A stretch of DNA of 64,000 nucleotides from NCBI GenBank assembly GCA_036971475.1, contig JBAIZL010000023.1, positions 707,501-771,500 of the forward strand, read 5' to 3'. Below, one piece after another: positions 25,901 through 39,903 of the stretch; position 1 is the stretch's first letter, and each line of letters opens with the position of its first letter. This DNA is from Prosapia bicincta. Taxonomy: Eukaryota > Arthropoda > Insecta > Hemiptera > Cercopidae. The translations under genes were made by a program, and so were the position numbers. The notes below the pieces were generated by a model, which saw only the letters and a list, made by a program, of their open reading frames with translations, was not told the DNA's origin and ran no database searches.

Positions 25901-28249
25901 AATATACAATAGTTACAGTTTATGGTCAATAGTCATAGATTTAATCCGTCAATGTCATGAAAAGTGTAAACATTGTAACTTTATTTTAGTATAATTTTTC
26001 AGTTTTTTATTTAATTGTATTTGTATAGTGTAGCCTACTAAATATATGTAATTTGCATCTGTATGTATTAGTATTTGAAAATATTGATACTAATTACTAG
26101 AGTTTTAAGCGAAATCTGTACTAATAAAACCCAGGGTACCTCCACATTTACACTAAATATTTCCTGTATTGTAGGCTATTGTATGTCTTCTTCTATTAAT
26201 GCCTTCTTTTACCAATTCTCACAACCAGTTTTCTTTGCATTTTGTCACTACGGTCAGTTCTGTAATTAGTAAAACACTCATTGCCAGTGCTTAATTAGTA
26301 GATTTTGTTCGGTTAGTAAATAGTAAATCTCTTTGATACGATCGAAAACCTAGCTTTAAAACTGTCACCGCTTGACCCAACATCTCCAAGCAGAAGACGC
26401 TGATGTAGATCGCTACATATCGATCGAAAACGTTCTGTCTCAGTAAGTTTTAACAAATTTACTAAATTTTAAGTTCGGATAGGCGTAAACTATTGTTTAA
26501 GTTATTAATAAGATTCATCGAACGTAATGGACTACAAAGTTCAAGAAATAGTAAATGTTTCAAGCGTAATATAGTAAGTTATTTGTGTTAGTGGTGTCTT
26601 GTTAGGCGCACTTATGTGCACTAATTCTATCCTCAGGTAGAAACAGAGTCAAGGCAAACAAGATTTCTTCCGATGTCTGCCATTGATGTCCTGTAAAAGC
26701 CTAAAGTACAGGTCTTTTATCTCACCGCGGCACGTGTTTTGTTGTTTAGAATGTTTTACGGTCCTTCAATATAATTCATTTCTTGAATTTTTAAATGAAA
26801 ATCAAGAAGTTATGCCTCATATTACAATTTTGTACCTTTGTATACTAATCTCGTGTTAGTGAATATTTATAACAAAAATCCTGCTCATCAATGCTACGAT
26901 CAACGGTAAACCGGCGATTCTGTAAGGCAGGGAAATCTGTACTAAATCTAGAAAGTTTTATTAAAATCGAAAGAACTGCGAGAATAAAATTAAAATTTAT
27001 GAAATTTAAGAAATTTATGAAGAGGTAGAAAACCATTGATATAATTTTTTTTAAATTTTACGGACCATGATAACAAGTAAGTATTTTAGTGGTTGTACAA
27101 AGAAGGGGGAAAGGTAAGAGAACAAATTAGAAAACACCAAAAACCTAAAATTTACACTACAGGAACTCTAAATAGTGAATAATTTAGAAAACGCTTTTAG
27201 AAAATTGCATGTTATTTTTGGAGGAAAGGAAAAACTCAGCAACAATAAATAGAATGATAAAAGCACTTCAGCTTAGAAGAATGAAAGACATTTGGGGTAG
27301 AAATGAAGTAGAAGAAAATAAATATTTCAATGCTCTTTCATTGTCCTAGCCGCAATAAATAAATAATAATTTTGCATAGTTTCTACGCATTTCTGTTCCA
27401 GAAGCGAAGTTAATTTACAAGTGAAAATACATTCCCGTTCATGAAGCTGGGGACGCAGCGTACAGATATCTCACAGGGTAGGCCTACAACTCGGAATCAA
27501 AATCACGCGGGTATAATCTCCTATCTGGATCTCGAAGGCAAACATTATTCTCTGTCTTAGAATGTATGTAAATTTATGTGTCTAACCGATCTCTATTTTG
27601 TCCTCGTTCCCCCCTTTGCAAGATATACTACGTATAGACTGGGTTGGGGGAGACATATTGGAATGCTTATTGCTGTAACTTTACATCTTTACGGCGCCAC
27701 TCTCCCCACACCGCTCTAAGACAATCAAAACTTTATTACTTGACTATCCGGATTTATTTTTGTATCGTTCAATGGGACATGTATTCTGTACATAATTCAT
27801 CAAAACCTTTCTCGTGAGTTATTGCGTTGTAACATGTGAGAATAGAGTTTGTTAATTGTTATTGTGATTCCGAAGCGTAATATAAATAACTATTTTGTGA
27901 ACATCTATTTTACCGCCTGTTTTGGGATTCCGCTTCAATTGGGGAAATTTAGTACGTCATAAAAGCCAACTTGTAACTCTGTATTCAATAGCATTGTCTG
28001 ACTTAAAATATTGCAAAATCTTGTTGTTTGCTTTTCTGGATAGTTTTAGTCTCTTGCGTCCCATTTTGTCACAACAGTCGGAAGATTGTTTCGAGTTTTT
28101 TTTATTTCATGCACCCTGCTCAGCTCCGTAAACGGATGTAAAGCATCGTAGTGATAGATCGCTGTGAGGTTTCTTGGCAACCGCTTGTTAGTTCTCCCAT
28201 CTTAAAATACGGAATCATGTTGGGCGATAATACAAAGCTGAATGCTCTT
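25901..28249. other. intergenic, no gene seen
   Basis: Unique AT-rich DNA. Several 60-70-codon frames have no recognisable motif. No tandem or inverted repeats noticed. Confidence 0.5.
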
Positions 28250-28562
28250 CTATAGTTTGATTTAAAACAGAATAGGATTCTACGTGGGTGAAAATGGCCA
28301 GAGGGAGTGGGGGATACCGCCATCTGAGCGAATAGGAAGTTCACATCTTGCTGCGAGGGTGAGCCTTGTTGCCAATTCGACGTTAAACTTCTGTTCGTCG
28401 CTCAGTTTCATCGTAGCTGTGGTGGAGTAATTTACTAGTGCTGTAGCTTGCTTCGTTCTGCCGCTGGCGATGGCGAGTTGAGAGTCACTGCGACGAACTG
28501 ACAACACCGCACCCCTACCCTGCTACAGACCCTTTCCCATTCTACTTTAAATCAAAGTATAG
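28250..28562. mobile_element. MITE family A, copy 2
   Basis: 313 bp homologous to 19178-19465. Its inverted ends extend about 27 bp: CTATAGTTTGATTTAAAAC on the left, and CTATACTTTGATTTAAAGT as read from the right. Compared with copy 1 it has a short extra segment near 28398-28420. Confidence 0.72.
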
Positions 28563-28815
28563 TACATTATGAATAGTGAGAGGAAACTGAAGGTCCAGGT
28601 AGTGGGTAGATATCTCCCTTTACTTCGGCTGTAGCTTGCTTCGTTCTGCCGTTGGCGATGGCTGGTTGAGAGTCACTGCGTTCGTACTGACAACACCGCA
28701 CCCCTTCCCTGCTACAGACCCATACCTATTCTACTTTAAATTAAAGTATAGTACATTATGAATAGTGAGAGGAAACAGAAGGACCAGGTAGTTGGTATAT
28801 ATCTCCCTTTACTCC
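28441..28815. repeat. 188-bp tandem duplication including the right end of MITE A
   Basis: CTGTAGCTTGCTTCGTTCTG recurs at 28441 and 28629. Each unit holds the right part of MITE A plus flanking host sequence (TAGTACATTATGAATAGTGA). The duplication must therefore postdate the MITE insertion. The copies differ at roughly one base in ten to fifteen. Confidence 0.8.
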
Positions 28816-31496
28816 GGCTGTTGCAGATTTACGTAAGTACACGACCCTGGAGATGCGGTTCAACAGATCCTCTACACTCAGTACCAAGTGAACACAATGC
28901 CCTTTCTTCGCCCTGCTTTGATCCCGTCAGAGAACAGGTCTACTTCAGCAATGAAGCGTTGCAGATGTGACGTCAAAATCCCCTTCTACCAGGAAGATTG
29001 TCTCCACCTATGCTGGTAATCCTTGTCGATCCTACCTTCTCAGGCTGATCGCCCCAAAACTGCAAAAAGAACTAAAAAAAAGAACGTAATTATGCTGCAA
29101 GAGCAGGATGAAAAACTGCACAAGTAAGGAGTTTTACCAGGAAACATTACGACATATCATGCGGAAACCTTACAGGAGAGGTTTTGAGGGCCAGTGTTAT
29201 AGAGTGCATTGCATCATATTAGTGAGTGACCGAGTCCTTGGTTTGCTCTCAGTCTCGCTCCCATGACGCCGTTTCTGAAACATCTCATTTACAGCAATAT
29301 GATATTAATGTATTGACTTTATAGTTTTCTGTGTGCTTTGTTGGCTGATTGCTTTATAGGGATTTGTGAGGCCATTTACATTTAAATTTTGTACGTGGTT
29401 GTTTGGTGTTGAGCTTAGTATAATATTTTTTTAAAATTTTATTATTTTCTTTTTTATTTGCTGTTGATTCGACGGATTTTAGTGAGGTGTGGATTTTGAG
29501 TGACTGAGTGTCGTACAAGTTTCCGTTTAAAGGTCGGCAGCTATGGCTGACAACTAGGCTCCAACCCTGTAACAGATTAATGTTGAGCATACGCATGGTT
29601 GCGGGCGACAGACTAGGCTTTGAAGTGCGGCGTCAGCGTCTAGTTGTTTGTCAGTAGACAGTAGCGTTGGTCACTTTGGTCTAAGCACACACTTCAAAGA
29701 CTCCCTCCTCGTGACGTCAGCGATCTCGACTAGCCTCCGCATGACCTTCAGAAATCTATGGAGTGTGTTAGTAGAAAACATTTTACAATTTGTATTAACA
29801 TGGCTTTGATGTCTTACACCGTTGTAGTTGTCTTTATGTATGATTGGATGACTCCCAGGTTAGAATTCATCACAAATTTAGTAGGCATGTTACCCTGTTA
29901 GCAATTACAAATACCTTTACTTATTTACGTTTACTTACTTTAAGTATTCCTTAAGTGAAAACTACTTTAAACAAGTCTATAGCAGTTTTGAGATAGAGAA
30001 AAAACTATTCCGTCAAAACAACATTTCCTGTGAGAAGTCCCAAAAACTCTAACAGGTGTGTTCGTCTTCATTTAAAGGTTATATTTAAATCACTTTCAAA
30101 TGTATTTCCCATATATTCATAGATATAAGCGTGAACAAATTAAGTGATAAATAGTGATTTCATACAAAATGTTATTATTAAGTACTATTTACCATTTAAT
30201 ACAAATACTAATTTGTATTGCAATACATCTTACTAAAATTGATTCTTCATAATGACAGTAAATGACATATTTTTATTCCAATTAGTTGTTGGAATGAAAA
30301 CGTTTTTAGGCTTGTCTGACACTTTTTAAGAACCAAGTACAGCTGAATGTGTTAAATTATTATTTTTTTATCGATAAAGTTTTAAACTTTTATTTAATCT
30401 ATTAAGTACATTTTTCATTCAAGTTCTCCCTTATGCCGGCCAATCTCAAGACTGAATTTTTTTATTTGATCTTGTAATGTTTTAATAGTATAAATTAGTC
30501 GTATGTAACCTGTCTTCTACCTGGGTTGGCCCGGACGTGCCTTATCGCTTGAAGCCGTTCCCAACTGTTTCCTCAATGAGTTATGTACTAGCATCTCTAC
30601 TTTATGAAAAAGTTAATAATATTTTTACCCTAATCATAATTTTAAAATTTCTATCGATTATTTGTAAACTACGTAAAAATACAAGAAGAATAATACCGGA
30701 GACATCATAATTAATTATTATAAACAATTTGAATGTTATCGCACATTAACAGGCTATTGTCGGTTTTTCACCAGGTTATTTTTTTAAAATATTTGATAGA
30801 GATTACAGACTATAATTGTTTGGTTGAGTAATTGCCATTTTTATCTTAAGATGACTATAATGAACCTGCCATCTTAAGTTTGGTTCCATCTTGAATTTCA
30901 GTTAAAATGCACTTATACACTTCATAATATAGACAAACGTATTATAAAGTAGTATTAACTCTGATTTTTAATGAATACGGAAGTTTCGGGACATATGTCC
31001 CTTTGTACTAATTCTAAATGCAACTGATTTTTTTGGTATTTGCGGTTTGAGTTGGCAATGGACCAGATGTCCGGAAAAGCCCTCGTTAAAAATCAAAGCG
31101 AGTGCTGTTAGAGGCAAGTAGGCTACATTTTATAACGTATATATTATTTTTATTACTTTTTGTATATTATTGTTGATTGTCCTTTGACGAATATTTTTCA
31201 AGTGATTGGGAGAAAATATTGATAAATGGCGTTGTTTTTAAAAATTTCCAAGTCCGTTTTGATTGTTTAAATTTAAACATTTTAAATTTAAATTTATAAA
31301 TTTATATTTTAAACGTAAAATGATTGAATTTAAATTATAATGACTTATGAATTTTACTTCTAATAAAATCATCTTATTAATTAAAATTATTTCTTTACAT
31401 AATTATATTTATATTGTTGACACAATTATTAAATCATTAAAAAACAATTTATAAGGCCTAACATCTTCACTGCTATCAACATCTTGATATTAAGGT
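28816..31496. other. intergenic, no gene seen
   Basis: Unique sequence, very AT-rich near 30000-31450. No coding family or repeat recognised. Confidence 0.5.
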
Positions 31497-31566
31497 TACA
31501 GCCATATCTTCCATTACTATGAGTACTACAGCCATATCTTCCATTACTATGAGTACTACAGCCATA
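31497..31566. repeat. 32-bp tandem repeat, two copies and a part
   Basis: ACAGCCATATCTTCCATTAC occurs twice 32 bp apart, and ACAGCCAT begins a third copy. Confidence 0.85.
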
Positions 31567-34500
31567 GTAGCTAACAGAAATCATTGGAAGGTTTTGAGGT
31601 CTGATTGTAAATGCTGAATAAGAATACAGAGCTGTGAGTACTTGAAGCTTGACTACGCTTTGGGCAAATGTGGAACTAACAGGGATTTGGATTTTCCCTC
31701 CAGCTTATCCCACTGGGAGAGAGTAGAGGTAAGAGAAGGCAAGGAAGAAGTGTATCTGGTTGAAGAGTCTAAGAGTTTTGTTTTCCAAGAGAACTACAGA
31801 ATTGTTTAGAGCGACAGTGAATAAGGTCACAGCTAAAGAATCGTTAATTTCCGATAACGGTTTGGCACGCGATGAAAACGAATTTTAAAATAAGAAAATG
31901 TTTTAAATTTAGTTTTCTGGATTTGTTCTGACGATTCGTGAGTAAATATATGTTTTAAAACTCTGCTTTGGCTAAAACCTATTGTTGAGTCAACGATTTT
32001 GTTCAGCCCCCAAAATATTACACCTTACAAAGATATCTTATTAAATTGTCTGCAATGCTAGACGTGCGAATGTTGAATAGTAATATCTTTGAAAAGTATT
32101 TATCATTTCTAGGTAGGCAATTTTTATATACAGCAAAATAATTAATACTAAAATATATACAAGAAGCTTTGTTGAAGATTTTCTTCAACTAAATGGATAT
32201 TAAAGCTACGATGGTAGAACGTTCAAGTTGTCGTTAAAAGCTCAGAAATATAAATGCAATTTAGTCGAAACGTTCTCCTCTCGGTCTGTTGCAATTAAAC
32301 ACAGTTTAAAATAAAGCTGGACAAGCTTGTTCTTCGTACCAAATCACTATTTAATTTGCATTTGTTTGCGCTAAAATTTACGTCGAGAAAAATATACCGT
32401 TTTCAAATAATTTATAGAGTGCTGTTAAAAACCTCTCAATTTTGGAATTTCCTGTGGAATAATTTCTACCAAAATATTTTAATTATATCGTCCGTCTTTA
32501 TAAATGTAAATATTCACTTCGCTTCTTTCAATAATTATTTGTTGCTTCAACTGATTTTTACTTAACGTTTCTCTAAGTTCTTCGTAAATATCACCTGTGG
32601 TTTTCTTCTATCTGAAACTAGTTGAACTTGCTACTTGAAATTCTCGAAGCAACAGCCGTCTGTGTACTGGACCCCATTGGATGCAAAACTCGCCTCTCCT
32701 CCTTATCAAAACCGACGCTGACTTTCTCAACTATTGTTGTAAAACAATGGCGAACGTGTCTTACATTTACATCTTTGACAAAGACTTATTCTTTACGCTA
32801 ACTTGTCTTCAAGAACGGAATAATATTTGTTTTCCTATAGAAAGTGGTCGAATTAAGTCAATTAAAAACCTTATAATTTCCGTATAAAGAAATGGATTAA
32901 AGTGACAAACAATGTTTTGTGTGTTTGCATACTTCCACTCTTACATTGTTGCAGAGCGGATCGCTGATTTCAGGAACTCATTAATTAAAAGATTGTTTAC
33001 ATTATGTCTGTTATTACCCTTAGATAAAAACAATGTACGAACCATTTCGCAGTAATTCTTTCGTTTCATTTCAAACAAAAATCGATTAAATAAACTGATA
33101 AAAATATGAATAAATTAGATGCTTCCTGTTATGCTTTTAAGGCGGGCAGTCAGTATGTCTATTGTTGCGTATGACGAATAGGAGACTATTGTAACATAGG
33201 CTATAGTATTAAGTTAGAGACATGAAACTACCTGGTTGGAATATATTGAACGATTTGGTATCTAAGGCCTCGTACCTGAAGCACAGATTCGTAAGTAGGC
33301 GTGTCCGTTAATCCCCCAAGCAGAAAGAGGGACGAGGAAGGGAGGATGTGATTAAAGTAGCCCTGAGTAAAAGAGTAGCCATTCACTGGGTACTGGCGGC
33401 AGCAAAGATTGGGACATCGCATAGTATAGTCCGCGCCACATATCTCGACATGTAGGGGAACGGTAGTCCGAGTCGCTCCCACTATACTTCCCCTACGTTC
33501 ACTTGTACAGTCCACTCAACTTGAACGTTGCTGTTGTCCTCAGTAATGCTGACTGAACTGGACTTACTGACTGTACTTGTTTAGTGAAGGGAGCGTGATG
33601 CGCATGCGCAAACGAGCCGTCTAGCTATGTGGCGAGAACTATATCACTTTCGTGACACAAACATTTCGAATATCGTGATCACTCTAGAGATGCCTAGATG
33701 TTACCCGTACTTCTAGTGCGTTAGAAATCGTCAGAATGCTGCGATACATTAGAAATCATTCCCTAAAAAAATGCAAACAAGTTTTCATTTGAGTACAATC
33801 GATTGCAATTAATATTCATAATAATTAGACATTTCAAACAAGTCCAATTATCATGAAGAACCACTATTTTGGTTTTGGAGAACAACCTTTTTTCAAAAAC
33901 AGCATGAACTTTCTCCAAGATGGTATTTAGCCACCAGCCTTCCGCTAACGTTAATTACTCGCCCCCTTTTTCGTTTTGTCTTTGTCTTCTATTTGATTTC
34001 AATATTTTTTAAAAAAATTTTCGTTTGTTAAATCATCGGCTCTGTTTTGTATATTCCTTTTATTAATTAAATAAATGTTTTTCGACTATCATGCAATTTA
34101 TAATTCAATTATATATATATAATAGGTTGTGATAAACCAAATGTTTTTAGACATTTTAAATATCAGTATTTGTCAGTATATTCAATCTTATATCATTTTC
34201 ACAATTGCACACACATTTAGTAAATTTGTCGGCTCTTCGGTTACGAGCCTCTTTAATAAATGTTATATTTTCGATTTTTAGCCTTATTTTGTAAAACACT
34301 TGAACTTGTTTCGTTAACCTCCAGATTTATAACGCCTTAATAACTGTACACATTTCATCCTCCAGCTGGTTTGTTTTGGAAACGTGAAGATAATCGAATT
34401 GTCGAAACCACTTACTAATAAAGCATTGGTTACACAGAAGTACTATATTTTATATCGATTTGGCTTCAGTCTGGATAATTACCGTGATGTTTGACATCTA

Positions 34501-35769
34501 CTCCCTCTGTTAAAATCGAGTAAAAATGTTTCTGCAATGATTTATACATTTTCTTTCTGATCAGAGTTATTGAGAAACATATCTTAATGCGTGTATGAAA
34601 ACAAATAACTTTACATAATAAATAGGCTTATTTTTTGGGATTAAATCTGTGTATTTACATCTCCTATGGGAAAGATGAGGAATTTTAGCAAACAAGTCGT
34701 TGTGAGACACAACAAATATTTAAATGAGATGAGTGGAAATTTTAAAAAATAAGGGGGTTTAAAACTCTTCTATATGCAAAATTCATAAATTCTCTTCCAT
34801 GAAAAATAACAATATTTTTCAATTTTACAAAATAAGCCATTTTAAATTGTGAGACTGGTTTAAAAGCTGATGGCGCCACAAATGAGTGTACAAATTTTGG
34901 AACGTTTCAAAACAAATCCTTCGTAATTTTATGTGGGACAATAATTCCAATTTCAACATCGTACTGGGGGGGGGGTATTTTTGCAAGATGCGTGTATTTG
35001 CATCGTTCTCTAAACGTTTTTTGTGTAAGCGTAAAATAAATGTGATTGAATAATCTTGCTTGGACTTGATATAAGTAACTACAGTTTCATTTGGTGAAAT
35101 TGAAGTGTGAACGAGGAGTTTTATATAAAATTTGCGGAAGTGTACTTTAAGTTGTTATATTTTTTTTATTAAATGCGTAGGCGCTGATTTAACCTTTAAA
35201 AAGTAAAGACCCTAAATTATTTACTAATTGCAAAGGCAACACATTTCCTAACCTTTGTAACGATCGTGGGATGTTGTGCTGTGAAGGCGGACTCGCCGAA
35301 ACTGGTTTGACCGCATCACCTTATTAGGCCTTAGCGATCCGATGACGCAACAAGCCCAGGTGTGACATACTGACAATATCAAAACAGTTTCCCATTGGAT
35401 TTATGTCTTTCAGCAAAGATTTTCTCTAAAGAGGTTTTCGCGAAATCGGATTTACCGTTGTTTTTTTACAGCGGGCTTGAAATTTACGATTGTTAGGCCG
35501 AATTATGAATATGTAATGACAAAGTAAAAGCGAAATGCGCTGGCTAGAGTCGGATGTTAGCTACAACATGAAGAGACCTCTGCTCCCAATACGTTAATAA
35601 TAGAAGAATTAGACATAACTGAGAAAAGTTTTAAAAAAACAATTCAGAATAACGTTTTTAATGAAAAGCGCCAACTTTGAAAATTTAGTTTTTACATGTT
35701 ACAGATTATCGTAGCTTTCCTATAGTTTGTCCTATTAATGTATCATCCCAACAGGATGTATATATGTTT
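31567..35769. other. intergenic, no gene seen
   Basis: Unique sequence. A 95-codon minus frame (33228-33515) lies in a more G+C-rich patch but I recognise no domain in it, and it has no supporting exon structure. A run of 10 G lies at about 34965-34974. Confidence 0.45.
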
Positions 35770-36039
35770 ATATATATGCTGATACGTATTGCTGTATTCC
35801 TTCACGGATGAAAAAATATGATGAATAATTATTATCTGGAGTACATCCGATCATTTTGCAGTCAATAAAATCACAGTTCCGACGTTTTGCTAGAATCTCT
35901 TCTAGCTTTGAAGAGGTGAAACCAACAATAGTTGAAGAGCGAGACCTTCAACTGTTGTTGGGTTCACCTCGTCAATGCTGGATGAGATTCTAGCGAAGCG
36001 TCGGAACTTCGATGTTATGGACTCCAGATAATAACTATT

Positions 36040-36106
<67 letters not shown>
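35770..36106. repeat. foldback H7 of the 9.6-kb family, then (TA)n
   Basis: The left arm (35778-35940) matches the cluster at 9630-10885, with an insertion in the first line (TGCTGATACGTATTGCTG). The centre is GAAGAGCGAGACCTTC. The right arm (35945-36045) carries the GGATGAGATTCTAGCGAAGC version of the GAAACGTC motif, mutated. It is followed by about 60 bp of pure TA. The minus frame 35902-36159 is a by-product. Confidence 0.82.
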
Positions 36107-36109
<3 letters not shown>

Positions 36110-38985
36110 TTAAAGTGTACATAATAGATTAGACAAAATTGTATCCATCTTTGAAACATTAGTTTAAAAAATTCTCAGCTTATTTTACATTCTGGGTAGC
36201 TGTAGCCACTTCTCCCCACCAGGTTTACTTCAAGTAAGCGATCCTACCAACGCGTCCAATAATTCATCCCTATTCCTCCTACTAATCGATTCATTATGCC
36301 CTTACTACCAACCCTTTTTACAAGAGTTTCAACGGGTAGACTCCACTATATCATCTCGATAGATAGTAGGCCCACTTCCACATATGATGAAGGATCGTAA
36401 ATGAAGAGTTCATATTTTGTAGCCTGCCTACCCCTAGGTAGGGTTGAACCCTCCTCTGATACGTTCGCAATACTAGAGGCAATAATAATAATAACCACAA
36501 TAGTATTATGTCAATAATAGAGGCATTACACATAACCTCTAAATTCTGTCCAACGAATCTGCGGTCATGTGATCACATTGTCCGAAGAGATTATAATCTG
36601 AAGCGACTAATAGTAACAGGGGACATCTAGGAGATGGAGAGAGGGCGTTCATCTATGAGATGTGCGAGTCAGATAAAACACGTTTTATGACTCACTTAGA
36701 CAAGCCGGAAATAGAAATGGGAAAAGTTAATAAATGATGTCTGAAAATCACGACCATCGGTCACGAGGTGACACTGAATGGGAAGGAATAATATGTCTGG
36801 TAATTGTTAGCAAAAGTGGGTCAGCCTCGAATTTCCTAGTATTTACATGTGTTGCTTAAGAATGAATGCAGTACAAACACGTCTTTATTAATGGGGCTGA
36901 TTAGAAATAGTAGTTAAACTTTACATCAAGTAAGAAAACGACGCTTAAAATCGCATCGGATCAAATCGGAATAATTAAACTGACATTAATCGAAAAATAT
37001 CGATTAAAAACACACACGAAACTATATTTTCAAGGTTTGGTTTATAAAACAGGGCAGTATGTAATGTATATTTAGCTACAGAGTATCCGGTTAGAAATAA
37101 AGAAGTGTTTCTTGCGTAAAGTAAACAGTTGCTAGACTGAAGGGGGTTTTCTTTGGTTGGAACAATTCACTTGATGATAAGACGTAAGCCTAAGTGTTTA
37201 GCTTATATTAGGAGAATTAATTCTGTTTTTTCCACTAATAACCAGTTACTTTGTAACTATATTGTAACACAGCTACATTATTGCCTTAGTCCAGTATAAC
37301 ACAGAAAACTGATTTATATAAAAATATTGCTCTTATAAGACCTGTTTCTAGAGTGATGTTGTTTCTTATTTTGTTTTTTTTTTTGTCAAACTTAACTACC
37401 ATTTCTGTTTTGCGCCTTTTATAATCACCTGCTTAGAATGTTTTAAAGTAACATAATATATATACAAAATAAATCGCCTTATTAACCTATAAAAATAAAT
37501 ACAAAATTACCCAGTCTTAGTTCACAGTTACCTCGTATGCCTTTTCTCTCACGTGCTTGTGCTTCGCTCCTACCTTTAATGAGGCTGAAGACTACGGCTC
37601 ACATTCGGATAGACATTGAGTAATGTAGACTTTCTCCGAACGTAGACAAGGTCTATTATTATATACGTAGCTCGGGAACTGCAGATCGCTAGTTTGTAAT
37701 TGGGGCTGGAAAATGTTTTAATTACACTTGGTTATAAAGTCTATTTTTTGTTGTGGTTTCCAAGGTTGTCGTACATACCTCTCTTCCTCTTGATTAAGAG
37801 CAGGCAAGGAACCCTGCCCAACTAATCCCATAATTGTCTCCTGTTTCCAGTACAAGAAGATAATCAAATCATTTTGTTATTTCTACAAAATTCTGCCTTG
37901 CCTAATCATTTCCAAGTAGGACGTAACTGATGGCCACTTTTGTAAGTCCTCTATATAGATACCTAAGGGACCCTTTATGTAGTATATAGGGTTGGTAAGG
38001 ATTACCAAAGGCCTGGTGGGGTATATAGGATTACTTAAGACCAGCCATGGTTCTAAATGATTTTATTCATAATCACAGATTGATTCTTTGGTAACCTTCA
38101 GGAATGTCTTTGTCACTCCTTAAACTTATTGACTTTAAGTAATATTTTGACGATTTTACTGTGCCCCATAGTTTACTGTGTTCTAGTTAGGGAGGACTTT
38201 AACTGCGCTAAACAAATTTATAAGGCTCCCACGACTCCCTCCGGGCGGGTGACTCCGGGCCTAAAGGGGCCCCTAAGCGTATAACATGAAGTACTTGAGA
38301 TTCTACCTATACATACATTCTTTTCCCCACCCCCATAGGCAATAATAGTTTCACTGGATCGCTTGAAACTATGAAAAAATTACCATTTCTAGATGCCAAC
38401 TGAAATAATTGTCTTGTAACAAAGTATTCATTATATTAATGTGACTTCCCAGGGAAGGTCTCGCCTGATTGGAGCAAAAATCCTTAATGTGGCACATCTC
38501 GATACAGTGACAGTCTAATAATAGTTTTAAACTTAACATCTATAAATACGGGGGTTTTTAGATGCCCGTGTATTTTTCAACCGAAAATAGTAGAAATAAC
38601 AAAATCTACGACTGTACATGCAAACGTTTGATTTCAGTTTCTGGGAAAACGCTCAAACGAACAACGTGCGATTAGAGGGTCGTTTCGTCAGTTTGAAGTA
38701 TAAATTAAGTTAATAATCTTCATTATGTTAAATATTTCAACAAATCCTGGAGAGTCTTTTTGCCTCATTGCTTGTTATTTTTATCAGACACGGAACACAA
38801 TTATTGAGGATTTTGCCATCGGTAAGTATCGTTTGGATTTTCGAACACTTTAAAAAAAATAATAAATTGTTAGCGATGTAATTTACTTTTATATTTGTAA
38901 GTTATTATATATAATTATAACTTTACACAAATAATTTTATACTTGTTAAATTTATCAATTCCCTCTACAGTATTAGCTCGTACTC
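36107..38985. other. intergenic with one dispersed-repeat fragment
   Basis: Mostly unique. About 36995-37110 resembles 58975-59095 in the same orientation: both contain ACACGAA, then GCAGTATGTAAT, then AGCTACA(G/A)AGTATCCGG. This suggests a shared old repeat. No gene recognised. Confidence 0.5.
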
Positions 38986-38988
38986 TTC

Positions 38989-39029
<41 letters not shown>

Positions 39030-39034
39030 TTTTT
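38986..39034. repeat. (AT)n then poly-T
   Basis: About 24 bp of AT repeats running into more than 20 T, abutting the left end of the following foldback. Confidence 0.95.
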
Positions 39035-39283
39035 AAACAACATAGGTTATTCAAATACAAGAATATTTATTAATTTATATTCAAAGCTTTTCGTTGGTAA
39101 ACAGTACCAACATCATCGGGAATGAAAATTACAATAATGTAATTATTGTAACATTAAATAATAATTATTATTATTTGACATTATTGTAATTTTCATTCCT
39201 GATGATGTTGGTACTGTCTACCAATGAAAATCTTTGAATATAAATTAATAAATATTCTTGTATTTGAATAACCTATGTTGTTT
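39035..39283. repeat. foldback element with H3-type core
   Basis: Arms of about 110 bp run inward from AAACAACATAGGTTATTCAA (39035) and its complement ending at 39283. The inner sequence shares CAAAGCTTTTCGTTGG with H3 and the PLE 3' end at 53 kb. The left core is CCGATGA and the right CTGATGA. Bounded on the left by (AT)n/poly-T and, after 27 bp, on the right by (TA)n at 39311-39363. Confidence 0.87.
39195..39239 (+). ncRNA. hammerhead-like motif, right arm
   Basis: ATTC (39195-39198) pairs with GAAT (39236-39239). Core CTGATGA (39199-39205), T, GTTGG with CCAAT (one G-T pair), GAAA (39226-39229). Stem III is AATCTT, a mutated form of the AAGCTT palindrome, so dimer pairing would be weakened. 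Confidence 0.48.
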
Positions 39284-39305
39284 TAAATTATTAAACAAGA
39301 AAACG

Positions 39306-39310
<5 letters not shown>

Positions 39311-39363
<53 letters not shown>
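39311..39363. repeat. (TA)n microsatellite
   Basis: About 53 bp of pure TA. Confidence 0.96.
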
Positions 39364-39365
<2 letters not shown>

Positions 39366-39477
39366 TGTAAACAATTTCAATGGTTAATTAAATACCTTTT
39401 ATTGATGCATTCAAGATCAAATACATTTTTTTAAACTTGTATGGGTGACACGAGATGTCAATGCAGTTTAAAAAAAA

Positions 39478-39740
39478 GTATTATTTCTATAATTAAATTT
39501 AATGAATTAATTTTAGTTTTATATGAGAGAAAAACAATTTACAAAAGGGGCGAGGTATGCAATATAGTTATTTCTTCACATTTATCATAAAATAAATGAC
39601 ATATGATTTCATAAAACCATTGATTTTATGATCATATAAGTGTACGTTATACGTTATTTGGTAGAACAGCTGTTTTTACGTATAGGTTATGTTACTTTAT
39701 ATATATTAATTGTAATAATTTAATAAAATAAAATATTTTG
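39478..39740 (+). repeat. dispersed repeat B, copy 1
   Basis: Matches the reverse complement of 62985-63245 over its length. Shared words include TTTTAGTTTTATATGA, AATATAGTTATTTC and ATAGGTTATGTTACTTTA. No terminal inverted repeat or open frame was evident, so its class is unknown. Confidence 0.65.
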
Positions 39741-39903
39741 TCATAAGTGGGAATTGACTATAAAAAATTTTAGTTTATATGATTTGTTTTCAAAATTTAA
39801 CCATTATTTCTGTCTTGCGACCTTTGTAATGGTTGTTTAGTACTTGCTTTTTAAGAAGTATATGTACGGGTCGTAAATACGAAGGACACCTAGTAGAAGA
39901 CGT

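Noticed and set aside
33228..33515. Possible small gene or exon, minus strand, 95 codons
   Set aside because: No recognisable domain, splice context or repeat partner; left as unexplained open frame.
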